A stretch of 64,000 nt of DNA, taken from positions 514,153 to 578,152 of the forward strand of contig JAVLUZ010000142.1 of the NCBI GenBank assembly GCA_036768485.1. Direction: 5' to 3'. Positions 45,521 through 56,885 of the stretch are shown here, piece after piece. The stretch's first letter is position 1, and each line of letters begins with the position of its first letter. The notes beneath the pieces are model-generated. The model saw only the letters and a list, made by a program, of their open reading frames with translations, was not told the origin of the DNA and made no database searches. The position numbers and the translations under genes are program-made. Origin of the DNA: Mermis nigrescens. Taxonomy: Eukaryota; Nematoda; Enoplea; Mermithida; Mermithidae.

Positions 45521-48262
45521 TAGTGATCGACCGGGGCCCCGGCCTCGGCAATCCCCCGCCATTTTTAAGCATCCCCGCCCGGCCGGGGCAAGGTCAAAAA
45601 ATGGCCGGGTAAATTTAGTGTAATTCGTATTTTGTACAGGCTGTGATACTGGCACTTATTTATCAATGAGCAAGTGTTAATTTGGAGAACTGAATTGATT
45701 AGACCATATGTATACTTAATTAGTCCTTGTTATTACTTTGCTACTGTGTATAAATGAGCTTTTACTGAATAAATATTCAGGAAAATCTGCATGTTTTCGA
45801 TTCCTCCACTTAAATTATTTTAACTAAATGCTACTTTTAACTCATTCATTCATAGCTATGGCTAAAAGATTTAGAGTTGACAAATACGTTCTATTTTTAG
45901 TTGGAAATTGTACGTTTTCAACAAACTATTTTTACAAAAAACACGTTTACATTTAATTGAATGGGAACCGCGTGCTTCAAAACGCGTTCCTTGTGTAATA
46001 GTTATTAGGACCGAGGTTAATTATCAGGCGAATGTAAACTACGCTAGCAGAATTGCGTTCGATCCGATAAACTAAATGTCTCAAATAGTTTCTTAAGGTC
46101 CGGAGTTGAGGGAGGGGTGAAATCCCAAATTAGAGGACCAGAAAATTAAGTGGTGGACTATTATTAGCCGACTCTATTTTGTTGTACGAGCTTCTTGTGC
46201 TTGTACAAAGATCTCCAAAAAGGTCTTTGTATGAGCTAACAAATTTTGTAGCTATATTATATAAATACATTTTTAAACATACACATTTTCGCATACTACC
46301 AGTATGTGAGAGTGTTTTTTTGTACAATGAACCTTTGTATATACATGAACAAAGATGGTACCCAAAAGTCTTTGTACATTTTGTACCAGTGTTTTTTTGT
46401 ACACAGTCCGTTTGTGCATGTACAAAGATAGTCCCCAAAAGTCTTTGCACATTTTGTACACACAAACTTTTGGTTACTGTAATATGGTACAGTAGCGATT
46501 TTGGTGTGGTAAATCAGAGTCTTTTGACTTTTGATTGTATATTTTAGCTAATTTTTGGGTTTCTAACGCCAAAAATTACTAACATTGTCTCAAAACGGCG
46601 AGAAGCGCCTAAAAATTTGACATTTTTCCATTCTAAATACAAATTTTGCCATTTCAAAGATATACAGGACAGATAATTTTTCATATCGGAGCGAAGCGCC
46701 GAAAAATTTTTGGAATTCTACACCTTTTTACAGTTTTTATCTTCCCAAAAATCTTTGTACATGTACGAAGATAGCCCTGAAAAGTCATTGTACATCGGAA
46801 AAATTCTTTGGCGAATACAAAAAAAAACACTGTTTTGTACATGCAAATTTTTGTATACTTTAATATGGTACAGTAACGATTTCAGCGTGGTAAAACATAG
46901 TTTTTCGACCTTTAGTAGTGTATTTGGCTAATTTTTGGGTTTCTAAATATTTGACATTCTTCCATTTTCCATTCTAAGCGCAGTGTTGCTTATTACAAGA
47001 TTTAATTCGCATATTACAATTTTTGTAATATTTCTGATTTTGTAGTACAAGTTGTTTTAGCTTTCTCAGTCGAGTTTTATGTGTGAATTCCATCAAAAGC
47101 TCATAAAAATTTTGGCACTTCGCCCCGAACTAATATTATCAACTAAATTCAGGCCGAATTATCACATTAGAAGCACGGTCTTCTTTTATTCGGCGAAGAT
47201 TTTTGCTGATGTTCAAAGACGTTTCAGGACCGTCTTTGTACATATACAAGGATTTTTGAAGAACAAAAAATGTAAAAAGGTGTAGAATTCCTTATTGCAA
47301 ATTCTACCATTTTAAAGATTTTCAGGGGGTAAGTGGCTGCAAAAATGGAGCCGCTTACCACCCTTCCTTTGAAAATGGCCGAGAAATATACATGTGACAG
47401 GGGGTTAGGCCATCCCCCATCCACGGTTTGAAGCCCCGGACTTCCTTGAAAGTCAGAAAATATTTGACCATCCTCCCCCATTTTTTGGCGAAAACCTGCG
47501 CTTTTTTGGCTATTTTCATGTGTTTTTACCATTTTTGATCTGGTCGCTAACCCCTCCTTCTAAAAATGGCGAGGGACCCCTACCCTAGATTTCCAGCCAT
47601 TACATTTATACTGAGGGACCCTCATAAAATTTTAAGCGATTACATGCATGTTTTTATAGTCATAATTTATCTTTTTACTCTAGCTCACATTCTAAAATAA
47701 TGTATCACTTTGTGAAATTCTAATAGTTAGGTACACTTTTGCCATACTAAAAAATTAGGTCCAAAAATTCGAAAGGTTTTCACCAAAAATCGTCTGAAAG
47801 TGACTTGTCTTGGACCCTGAGGGGGTAATACCCCTCCCCCTTATAAGAATGTGTGATGTCTCATTTATTACATCCAATACCTATTGCATCCAATTGCTAC
47901 AGCAGCAGTAGCAGTAGCGAAGATTCAAATGATATTGAGTGTGCTAATAGCAGCGACATAGACTTTATTGATGATTCAGACAATGAAACACTGGACTAAA
48001 TTTGTATCTTGTGACATAAATAGTAATAAAACTTAATATGAAAAGGCGCACCTAACTTTGCGCTTGTCATTTACTACTGAATGGAGCAGTCGCTCATTAT
48101 TTCTTTTCCTATGCCCACCCCAAGTATGTGTCATGCAATAATATCTTCTTGTCTGAACCCGGCCAGCCCCGGCCCTCGGCTCCGGCCCCGGCCGGGGCCG
48201 GGATTTTTCAGCCCCGGTACCGCCCCGGCCCTGGCCGAAAAAGTCGCCCCGGTCAATCACTA
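45521..48262. mobile_element. hAT-like element, TAGTGATCGACCGG ends, copy 2
   Basis: Ends TAGTGATCGACCGGGG and CCCCGGTCAATCACTA with perfect GAAGGAAA copies at 45513-45520 and 48263-48270. The uninterrupted site is preserved in element B near 53573 (GAAGGAAATTCAAG), where the duplicated word occurs once. (CCCCGG)n subterminal runs are present. It is 2742 bp long and carries TE-C-derived sequence (46180-47290) and a short acidic ORF at 47856. Confidence 0.92.
47856..47999 (+). CDS. Short acidic Ser-rich reading frame in hAT-like element
   Basis: An ATG-to-TAA frame of 47 codons: MSHLLHPIPIASNCY, six Ser, then EDSNDIECANSSDIDFIDDS and a short end. The AGC/AGT serines and acidic tail look coded rather than random. 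The same place in copy 1 (39840-39990) has a TAA from two small changes. It may be the last exon of the element's lost transposase or an independent peptide; I do not recognise it. Confidence 0.35.
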   Translation: MSHLLHPIPIASNCYSSSSSSEDSNDIECANSSDIDFIDDSDNETLD

Positions 48263-48917
48263 GAAGGAAATTCAAGTTTCAACATAAATAATGTTATTGA
48301 TCGTGATATTCTTGTAGAGCGCGAAATTTTTATACAAAAAGCGCATCAGACACCGCTATTGCATGTGTACATAAAATTTTCCACTTAAAAACACTGATTT
48401 TTCAACACAGGCGCTCTATTTTGAACGTTTTTAGACCCCCCAAAGAATGTGGAAAAAAGTCGGAAAAAGTGTACAAAAATTTTGGGTTCGTTCTATAATG
48501 TCAACCAAATCGCTGGGAAAAAAACGGTGTTTGCAAAGCGCCTATAAACATTTTTTTGATATATTTGAAAACGTAAGGATTTGCTTGCTACTGAAGTACA
48601 TACAATTAGTAATAAAGTATTATTTATTTTTTCAAAAGACATTGCAAACAGGGCTCTTTTCAGAAATTTTTGATGATGTAAGTGCAACTGAAAATTGGCG
48701 GTCACTGTTTTAAGCACAGAAACTGTTTTTTCGAATAATGTGTATTGTAAACAATACGACCTCTTTAGCTTAGGCCCCTGAGCAGTATATCCTGATGAAG
48801 ATCAGGAATCTGTTATTGAATGTTTGTCAGCTGTTGATGTTGAATAAAATGTTGAGAATTTTTCCCCAATTTTACCTCTGTGCAGGAGAATCTGAATTTT
48901 GGGACCTGGCAACACTG
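48263..48917 (+). other. Element A right part
   Basis: Shared with 53581-54180 in element B. Open frames run both ways (48447-48713 +, 48493-48717 -) but neither has a family signature. A 0.3-kb segment including the right AGGAGAAT repeats is deleted here compared with B (break near 48850, AAATGTTGAGAATTT). Confidence 0.55.
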
Positions 48918-50116
48918 CTGTGCTGGCCACCCAGGGTTGCCAGGTGCAGGAGAATTCTCCTGAATTCAGGAGAATCTAAAATTTATAGGAGCAGGAGCAG
49001 GAGAATGGGCTTTTCAGGAGAAATTTCAGGAGAAATTGTAAACCTGCAGGAGAATGCCAGAGAATTTTAAAATGTCAGGAGAATTCAGGAGAATCCTGAA
49101 AATCTAGGAGAATTCAGGAGAATTTTAAAACTTAGAAGAAGAAGAAGAAGAAGAAGAAGAAGAAAATTTATTCGGCAAAAGTATTAAAGAAAACACATAA
49201 AAAGTAGGTAAAAACGCATTGTCAATGTGAACATAATACACAATCTGCATAAAACAAAGTATATGCATAAAGCAACAGATAATACGATGGTACCAGGAGC
49301 GTAAGGCACAATGCTCTTACGTACGCCCCTTAAGATAAACACTAAAATCAATTTCCGAAATCATATTCCTAAAAGCTATTGGGTTATTACAGTCAACTGT
49401 ATTCTGCGGGAGAATGTTCAAAATTTTAGCCACCCTGTTTGCAAAGTCATGTTTTCTACAATCTAAACGTGATTGTTTGATGAACAGTTTCATGTTATTT
49501 ACGTATCTAGTACCTCTATCAGGTGCAAGCTCAAAATTCATTAAATGTCAATATTTTGTGTTTAACAATTTTAAAGGCAAAAACAAGACCAGTGTGGATA
49601 CGACGGGTTTCGAGTCGTTCTAAGTTTAGGATATTCAACCTTTCATCATACGATAAAGTTTTATTCCAAAATAATTTTTTTGTAAATTTTCTTTGTACTT
49701 TTTCAAGTCGTGTAATATCTCCAATTTGGTATGGATTCCAGACAACGGATCCGTATTCAAGGATAGGTCTAACGTATGTTTTAAAAGCTCTGATCATCAA
49801 ATCGGTATTTTTTGAGACGAATGTTTTGTGTATTAAGTAGGGATGCAACGGATATCCGGATCCGGATCCGATCTTATTATCCGGTATTATTTTGGATCCG
49901 GATCCGGATCCGGATCTGCTATTTTGAAAAATTAAGATCCGGATCCGGATCCGGTATTTTTAAAAAATAAGATCCGATCCGGATCCGGATCCGTTATTTT
50001 TACAGTTTAAAACGGATCCTAAACGGATCCAAGAGATTATGATAAAATATCATTAAACCTTGAATTGTATTGAAGAAACAACATCATTATGAGACAAAAG
50101 CTTTACTTTGATTGAC

Positions 50117-50300
50117 TTAATACTCAAATTCAATGACAGGCAAATTGTATTTAAGAAACAGCAGCTTTTTTGCAACCAAAGAAAACGGTAGATTGCTCAA
50201 AGTCATAAGCTCAACTAACCGCTCATCTATATCAATTGATCTTGCATCATCGTTATTCCATTTTTTACCCTCAAATCGTACATAAGTTAATTCGGAATTT
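50117..50300 (-). pseudogene. hAT transposase fragment
   Basis: The - strand frame reads YVRFEGKKWNNDDARSIDID and then ERLVELMTLSNLPFSLVAKK before a divergent end and TAA (50119-50117). The (L)VxLxxLxxLPFSxV motif is the segment after the BED finger in hAT transposases. Another lysine-rich piece (KRPQTKHAADYKKF, around 50520) may belong to the same coding region. The catalytic parts are absent. This is the only coding evidence that ties these elements to hAT. Confidence 0.55.
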
Positions 50301-50561
50301 TCTCATAAAAATAAAACAGGAAGTAAGCATGCTTCCATTGTCATTTGCACTTTTTGTTTTTCATGTTTCAAAGCACTCTTTTCGCAATCTGCGCGTTTTT
50401 CTGCAAAGGAAAGTAGACATGCCTGACGCGAATCTTCTACAATCTGTGCTTAACAAGAATACCTCCTTCCTTTTCTTCGATCTGCTGGGACTCCTCTGCT
50501 TTGAACTTTTTATAATCCGCCGCATGCTTAGTTTGCGGACGCTTTTTCATACAGGTGGTAC

Positions 50562-51307
50562 CAGTGTTTTTTTGTACTCGGAAAAGATTTTTCCCGATGT
50601 ACAAAAATCTTTCGGGACCGTCTTTGTACATGTACAAAGATTTTTGGGAAGACAATTATTTCAGAAAAGGTCTGAAATTCGCAAAAATTTCGGCGCTTTG
50701 CGCCAAAATGAGTAACTGTGTGTTGTATATATCTTTATAATGGCAGGAATAGGATTTCAAAAGGAAAAATGTCAAATTTTTTCGGCGCTTCGCGCCCTTT
50801 TAAGATGATAGTGATTTTCGCTCTTGGAGAAGCAGAAATTTGCTAAAATACACTACCAAAAGTCGAGCAACTCTGTTTTTAACACACTAAAATCGCTACT
50901 GTACCATATTATAGTACCCAAAAATTTGTGTGTACAAAATGTACAAAGATTTTTGGGAAGACAAAAACTGTAAAAAGGTGTAAAATTCCCAAAATTTCGG
51001 GCGCTTCGCGCCTAAATGAGTAATTGTTTGTCCTATATATCTTTAAAATAGCAGAATTTGCATTTAGAATGGAAAGATGTCAAATTATTCGGCGCTTCGC
51101 GCCGTTTTGAGACAATTTTTAATAATTTTTGGCGTCAGAAACCCAGAAATTAGATAAAATACGCTATCAAAGATCGAAAACCCTGTTTTACCACACTAAA
51201 ATCGCTACTGTACTATAGTACACAAAAATGTGCATGTACTAAATGTACAAAGACTTTTGGGGACCATCTTTGTACATGTATAAACGGACCTTGTCCAAAA
51301 AAACACT
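50562..51307. mobile_element. TE-C element with perfect 8-bp duplication
   Basis: Ends CAGTGTTTTTTTGTAC and CAAAAAAACACTG, flanked by GGTGGTAC at 50554-50561 and 51308-51315. It contains the palindrome TCTTTGTACATGTACAAAGA (near 50620) and four hairpins of the CGGCGCTTCGCGCC type (50693, 50784, 50999, 51090). Unit-like repetition: TTTTTGGGAAGACAAAAACT, then hairpin, then GAGTAATTG, then hairpin, then CTACTGTAC. 746 bp, non-coding. Confidence 0.88.
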
Positions 51308-51989
51308 GGGTGGTACCCCTCCACCGCTTCTGGAAAGCTTTGCTGCGCAGAGATTACATTGCGATTTAGATTCGTTATCAGCTAGCGTAAAATAGTTTCA
51401 GATAGGACTAGAAATGCTTTTTGGCATTTCCGATTAATGAGAGGAAGACGCCAGATTCGCAGTTTTTCAAGCTACAGCCGAATTAAGATCAATCTGGACC
51501 ACTGAACCAAGCTCATGCAGCTTTGCTTATTTCATCATCCTTTAGTAATTCTGCTTCTGAAACTAGTGAGCACCGTACTTGCGAACAAACATTTAGGTAT
51601 TAAAAAAATTAAGCGTTCATAATGCATATTCATGGATCCGGATCCGGATCCGGATCCGTTATTATCCGTTATTTTAATAATTAAAGATCCGGATCCGGAT
51701 CCGGATCCGTTATTTTAAATTTCATGGATCCGTATCCGGATCCGGATCCGTTATTTTGAATTGTACGGATCCGGATCCGGATCCGAATCCGATATTATTG
51801 GAAAACCCGGATCCGTTGCATCCCTAGTATTAAGGATCGCGACTCTAGCAGCTTTAGGCGCAATATTTGTACAATGAATGCCTGATGATAAATCATTAGA
51901 TATGTAGATACCAAGGTCCTTCATACAATTTTCAGCATTTTTTTACTCAGATAGACCTAACTTAGTTATAATGATTATCATACATTAAG

Positions 51990-52200
51990 CTTCTTACTTC
52001 TTACTTCTTATATTAGTGATATCAACAGGCTGGAGGCTCTTCAGCGTAAATTTACTAAATACATAGCTTGATATCATAGCCCTCTTTCTTACAACAAACG
52101 CCTTAACCAACTTAACTTGTGTCGATTAGAATCATCAGTTGCCTTCATATTTGCTTATGTATGATGTATCAAATTGTTATTAGTCAAAAATCTTGTCTTT
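51990..52200 (+). pseudogene. Reverse transcriptase fragment, same truncation as at 43990
   Basis: Matches 43990-44200 (AGTGATATCAACAGGC, AGCGTAAATTTACTAAATAC) with extra substitutions and small indels that break the frame. It is the element B partner of the fragment in element A. Confidence 0.7.
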
Positions 52201-52799
52201 CCATATGTTCTTTGTAAGTTTTGTCACATGATATCAGCTGTATGAAATTTGTTTCTAGTTATCTAGTTTGTCCCTCTAACTGTTCTGACCTTGGTGTGTC
52301 TGACTTTTTCAGGGTGAGGCCCTTTGTATCCCATCGTCTGATTTGTAAATTCCCTCTCCTTCTAACGAACATATCCAACCCATTTGAATTTGTCGACTAT
52401 GCAACGAGCTGAGAGTGTTGAATTCGCCCATTTGGGTGATTTTCAAAGCCAGCTTTTCTGTTGCTGCTCTGTTCTGCTGATCGAGGCCTATTCGTTATTT
52501 CCTTCGTTATTCGTAGATTGTCGTGCTTCTGTACGTTTGTTTGTCCGTCCATCTGACCATCGGCAGGAGCGGTTAGCCAGGCAGGGACGCATCAGGTGAG
52601 ATCTCGTCGTGGGCACCAGCTCGTTCGTGCCGGGCACCTGGAGCGGTGCGCACACCAGGTGGCCACAGTGCCTACCTTTCCATGGAGGGGCCCTCCACTG
52701 CTCAGACTGAGCCGAGCTTGTCTGGCCTTGCTCGCCAGGCGTGCAGCTGCAGCAGTTTCGGCACACCGCTGCAATCTCAGCCGGCTGGGCGCTTTTGTC
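52201..52799. other. Element B interior, GC-rich insert
   Basis: From about 52400 to 52790 the sequence is more GC-rich and unlike its surroundings (CGTTTGTTTGTCCGTCC, GGAGGGGCCC). It is absent from the matching place in element A, so it is an insertion or an independent repeat. Open frames run on both strands with no family resemblance. Confidence 0.45.
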
Positions 52800-52909
52800 A
52801 TTTCAAAAACACCGTTTTTTTTTCCACTTTTTGGTCTATTTGTCAACCAAAATTTTGGGAAATGGAAAAAATTTTTGGGCTTGGTTGGCATTTGTGGAAA
52901 CTTTTTGTA

Positions 52910-53500
52910 ATATTAAAAATGCGTTTTAGAGAGTTAAAACTTCGAAAATTTTTCGGCGCTGAATTGATTAAATTCTTACTTATTAGAAATCCTTAAGCCG
53001 AGCCGCGCCAATCGCAGCATTTTTATCGACAATCTGGTCTAGAACTTCACTACGATTGAAAATCCTTATCTTATGCACGGATTCAGTTAGTTTTTGTAAT
53101 GCAAAAATGCGTTTTAGAGAAGTGAAACTACAAAAATTTCATTTTTTTTGTTATTAATAACGGAACCGCGCCGCGTCAACTGCAGCATTTTTATCGAAAA
53201 TTTGATCTAGAACTTTACTACGATTGAAAATCCTTATCTTCTGCACGGATTCGGTTAGTTTTTTGTAATGCAAAAATGCGTTTCAGAGAGGTGAAACTAC
53301 AAAATTTTCGCGCTTCGCGCCGAATTGATTTAATTCTTACTTGTTATTGATGTTTTAGCCGCGCGGCGCCAATTGCAGCATTTTTTATCGATAATCTGGT
53401 CCTAGAACTCCACTACGATTGAAAATCCTTACCTTCTGCACAGTTTTTGAAAATGCAAAAATGATTTAGAGAGCTAAAATTTAAAATTTTCTAGCGCTTC
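52910..53500 (+). repeat. Hairpin satellite, about 189-bp units, in element B
   Basis: Same units as 44900-45440. One hairpin has lost part of its stem (TTTCGGCGCTGAATTG near 52950), which shows the stem decays in some copies. Confidence 0.88.
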
Positions 53501-54554
53501 GCGCCATTTGATAAATTATAGTTTTAATTGTCAAAAACGACTCCAGAATTGGCTAAAATGCTTTACTGAAGGAAGGAAATTCAAGTTTCAACATAAATAA
53601 CGTTACTGATCGTGATATTCTTGTAGAGCGGTAGAGCGCGAAATTTTTATACAAAAAGTGCATCAAACACCGCTATTGCATGTGCACATAAAATTTTACA
53701 ATTAAAAACACTGATTTTTCAACACAGGCGCTCTATTTTGAACGTTTTTAGACCTCCCAAAAAATGTTGAAAAAGTCGGAAAAAGTGGAAAAAAATTTAG
53801 GGTTCGGTCTATAATGTCAACCAAATCGCTGGGAAAAAAACGGTGTTTGCAAAGCGCCTATAAACATTTTTTGGATATATTTCAAAACGTAAGGATTTGC
53901 TTGCTACTGAAGTACATACAATCAGTAATAAAGTATTATTTATTTTTTCAAAAGACATTGCAAACAGGGCTCTTTTCAGAAATTTTTGATGATGTAAGTG
54001 CAACTGAAAATTGGCGGTCACTGTTTAAAGCACAGAAACTGTTTTTTTCGAATAATGTGTATTGTAAACAATGCGACCTCTTTAGCTTAGGCCTTGAGCA
54101 GTATATCCTGATGAAGATCAGGAATCTGTTATTGAATGTTTGTCAGCTGTTGATGTTAAATAAAATGTTATACTTTGTGGTGCAGCATTAGTCTTCCATT
54201 ATTTTTGCATCTGCCTGTATAATGCAGATATGCTCGATGAGCTTTTTGTGAGAGAATTAATGTTCATTATTTAGCCTTGAGTGTCCTTAGGATTAACAGG
54301 CAAGAGATCAGAATAAAATTCTTGGGTGAACCAAGGTAAATTGGCCTGAGCATGCTTGATATGCATGTGCACATACAATTGTAGATCTGCTGTACAACCT
54401 TTCCTGCAAAATATGAGCCAGGAGAATTTTCAGGAGAATCAAAATATTTTCAGGAGAATTGCAGGAGAATTTTTCCCCAATTTTACCTCTGTGCAGGAGA
54501 ATCTGAATTTTGGGACCTGGCAACACTGCACCATCTGCAGGAATACACCGATGC
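53501..54554. other. Element B right part with empty hAT site
   Basis: GAAGGAAATTCAAG at 53573 is the uninterrupted version of the 45521-48262 insertion site. The rest matches 48263-48850. AGGAGAAT repeats follow at 54415-54505. Confidence 0.75.
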
Positions 54555-55910
54555 ACCGTTTTTTCTTCCACTTTTTGGTCTATTTGTCAGCTAAAATTTT
54601 GGGGAATGAAAAAATTTTTTGGGCTTGGTCGGCATTTGCAGAAAATTTCAGTAATGTTAGAATGCGTTTTAGAGAGGTAAAACGGCAAAAAATTTTCGGC
54701 GCATAGCGCCGAATTGATTTAATTCTTACTTGTTAATACATAAAAGCCGCGCTGCGCAAATTGCAGCATTTTTATCGACAATCTGGTCTTTGAATTCACT
54801 ACGATTGAAAATTCTTATCTTCTGCACGGATTTGATTAGTTTTTGTAATGCAAAAATGCGTTTTAGAAAGCTAAAATTTCAAAATTTTCTAGCGCTTCGC
54901 GCCATTTGATAAATTATAGTTTTTATTGTCAAAGGCGACTCCAGAATTGACTAATATGCTTTACTGAAGGAAGGAGATTCAAGTTATAGAATACAAATAT
55001 TTTTATTTTCGTCGCACAAAAAAGAACACAATAAGAAAAGAAACATTAATATACAATGAAATACAATTATAAATAAACATTTGACATGAATCATCATACA
55101 AAATCACATATTCTAAGCAAGAAATTATTAATTAAAGTACATTTATACGAGATTAGTGCAAAAGACGAAGGTAGGCGCGCAGGCTAAATAAATTATGCAC
55201 TTAGAACACGCTCCCTAGCAAATACCCTGTTAGATCAACTTTTTTCAACTTTTCACGGAGGGAAGCAACACTAGGAGATCTTACAACAGCTTCAGGGAGA
55301 GAATTCCATACGTGAATCCACCTATTGGATAAATCATACCCACGAACATCAAGCCGAAAAGGAGTGCATTCACATTTCATTGAATTTTGAGCACGCGTGC
55401 TGTTTTCACAAAAAGTGAAAAAGTCGGCTTGCTGCAAAACGCATCTACCACTCAATATCTGATACATCATACACAGATCACTACGCAATCTGCGAATCTC
55501 CAGGCTATCCAATTCTAAGGAACTGAGTCTTTCAGCATAAGAAAGTCCCCAAAATCCAATAATTTTACGTGTAAATTTCCTTTGAACATTTTCGATCATT
55601 GAAACATGGGTCTTACGGTATGGATTCCAAACAGTGCTACAATACTCAAGAAGCGGTCTGACGTTAACAGTAAAAGCCCTAGACATATTTAGTGTATTTT
55701 TAGAAGCTTTTCAACAGAAATAACGTATACGGATCGTGATATTTCTAGAAGAGCGCGAAAGTTTCCGACAAAAAGTGCATCAAACACCGCTATTACATGT
55801 GCACATAGGATTTTCTACTTAAAAAAGACTGATTTTTTAACACAGGCACTCTATTTTTAACATTTTTAGACCCCTTAAAAACGTGGAAAAAAGTGGGAAA
55901 AGTGGAGAAA
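54555..55910. other. Third, partial copy (C) of the A/B interior with a retrotransposon inside
   Basis: 54555-54990 and 55710-55890 match the A/B interior (GTCTATTTGTC, hairpins at 54698 and 54892, CATCAAACACCGCTATT). They are separated by a retrotransposon inserted after TTCAAGTT, on the - strand. Neither outer end of the family is present. Confidence 0.65.
55201..55686 (-). pseudogene. CR1/jockey-type reverse transcriptase C-terminal ORF, intact frame
   Basis: A 161-residue frame reads VRPLLEYCSTVWNPY, MIENVQRKFTRKIIG, SYAERLSSLELDSLEIRRL, then WIHVWNSLPEAVVRSPSVA before the stop. This is the C-terminal third of a non-LTR reverse transcriptase, lacking the YADD catalytic part because of 5' truncation near 55710. 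The open frame suggests a fairly recent insertion. The 3' tail extends to about 55000. Confidence 0.8.
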
Positions 55911-55984
55911 AGCGCAACATGTTACCAATCGGCTAAGCCACCTTCTCGTTAGAAATAAAAACGAAGTAATGAGGGAATGGTACT

Positions 55985-56110
55985 TAGCATCTATACATCG
56001 ACCTTAGCATCTATACATCGAATCGACCTAAGCATCTATACATTGACCTAAGCGGGAGCGACCTCGACCTAAGCAGCTTAAAACACCTTTTCAGATGTAC
56101 TAAGCCTAAG
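55985..56110 (+). repeat. 20-bp CGACCTAAGCATCTATACAT array, third site
   Basis: Three to four units followed by CTAAGCGGGAGCGACCTCG and CACCTTTTCAGAT, the same order as at 33420-33600. Confidence 0.88.
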
Positions 56111-56339
56111 CCTAAGTATATTGGAAACAAAAACTTACATTTTCCTATATCTTATCAAGTAAATTATTGCAAAAGTTGATTATGAATCTGAAAAGAATGT
56201 AAAAAAATGAAAAAAAATAATTAAAAAATTAAAAAAATTAAAAAAAACTGAAGAAAATCAAGGATTATATCATGTGATAGATATATTTTTATTGCAAAAT
56301 GCGGGCAGTGACCATTTGCACGGCCGTACGAATAGCTCT

Positions 56340-56515
56340 CAAACTTTTTGTTGATCGAGCAAATACAAATTTCAGAAAATTTGACTTTTGTAATCGAGTT
56401 TTTTCAGTTTAGAATTCTCTACCTGAACAAGTTGTTAGTGCAACTAATACATGGGCATATTTTTCTTAACAGATTAAAACAATTGGACTTAACCCAAGGG
56501 CGTAAATAAGCACAA
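56340..56515 (+). pseudogene. Degenerate reverse transcriptase 3' fragment
   Basis: Reads NSLPEQVVSATNTW after a stop-broken start, again the LP-xVV motif of non-LTR ORF2 tails. Too short to classify. Confidence 0.4.
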
Positions 56516-56885
56516 TCCACATATTGCCTTTGCGTTTTACCCCGCTTTCGTTGACTTGTAGTTCTTGCATTTTGTATTTTTATCAGTGTGTCGACTATTA
56601 TGTCTTTCGTTCAGTGTATGTTTAAATTGTCTTTCTTTTTTGATGCGTATCTTTTCCATTATGTACCTTAGTTCGTCGAAGCGGATAAAATTTCTTTTTC
56701 TTCTTCAAGAGCACTTGGCAACGCTGATCGCAAATTTATTATTAAATATCCATTGACACCGTTTATTCACAATTAGGTATAAGGCATTCGTGTAGCACAC
56801 TGGCGTAGCCAAAGCGGGGGAGGCGGTAGTGGGGAATTCGCCCCCGCCCCTGGGGAAAATTTTGACATGTTCAATAACTGAGCAA

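Larger units (their letters stand above)
43763..48917. mobile_element. hAT-like element A, CAGGGTTG..CAACACTG ends, AGGAGAAT subterminal repeats
   Basis: The left end is CAGGGTTGTTGG at 43765 and the right end ACCTGGCAACACTG at 48917. CTGTGCTG precedes the left end (two bases away) and directly follows the right end. Inside the left end is an array of AGGAGAAT/TCAGGAGAAT. The interior holds a retrotransposon fragment, a hairpin satellite and the later insertion 45521-48262. Element B (48932-54528) has the same order of parts. The outer end matches the 35273 element, though the subterminal array differs. Confidence 0.75.
49838..51826. mobile_element. hAT-like element, TAGGGATGCAACGG ends, ATCCGG subterminal arrays
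   Basis: Ends TAGGGATGCAACGG and CCGTTGCATCCCTA with perfect GTATTAAG copies (49830-49837, 51827-51834). Arrays of ATCCGG fill the first ~150 and last ~190 bases. Inside are a - strand transposase remnant at 50117-50300 and a nested TE-C element at 50562-51307. It interrupts the retrotransposon described above. Confidence 0.92.
49137..51960 (-). mobile_element. 5'-truncated non-LTR retrotransposon, split by a hAT-like element
   Basis: On the - strand the reverse transcriptase tail reads DLGIYISNDLSSGIHC (near 51900), then after the hAT insertion AFKTYVRPILEYGSVVWNPY, RLEKVQRKFTKKLF, SYDERLNILNLERLETRR, with a frameshift near 49535 before the rest (RGTRYVNNMKLF and NILPQNTVDCNNP). A (GAA)n tract at 49136-49163 is the 3' tail. 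AACTTA flanks both sides, and element A has the empty site near 43950 (AAAACTTAAACAGC). The motifs are CR1/jockey-like. Confidence 0.78.
48932..54528. mobile_element. hAT-like element B, same family as A
   Basis: The left end CAGGGTTGCCAGG and right end CCTGGCAACACTG are inverted; AGGAGAAT arrays lie inside both. It begins only 14 bp after element A ends. The flanking octamers (TGGCCACC, CACCATCT) do not match, so B may be the product of recombination between copies. It contains a retrotransposon insertion at 49137-51960, the truncated reverse transcriptase also found in A, and the hairpin satellite. Confidence 0.65.

Noticed and set aside
52488..52996. Overlapping ORFs on both strands in the GC-rich insert
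   Set aside because: High GC content lowers stop frequency on all frames; no motif or splice evidence.
53814..54191. 125-residue + strand ORF (and relative at 48447)
   Set aside because: It lies in the shared interior of elements A and B, has an equally long antisense ORF, and no family motif; not supported as a gene.
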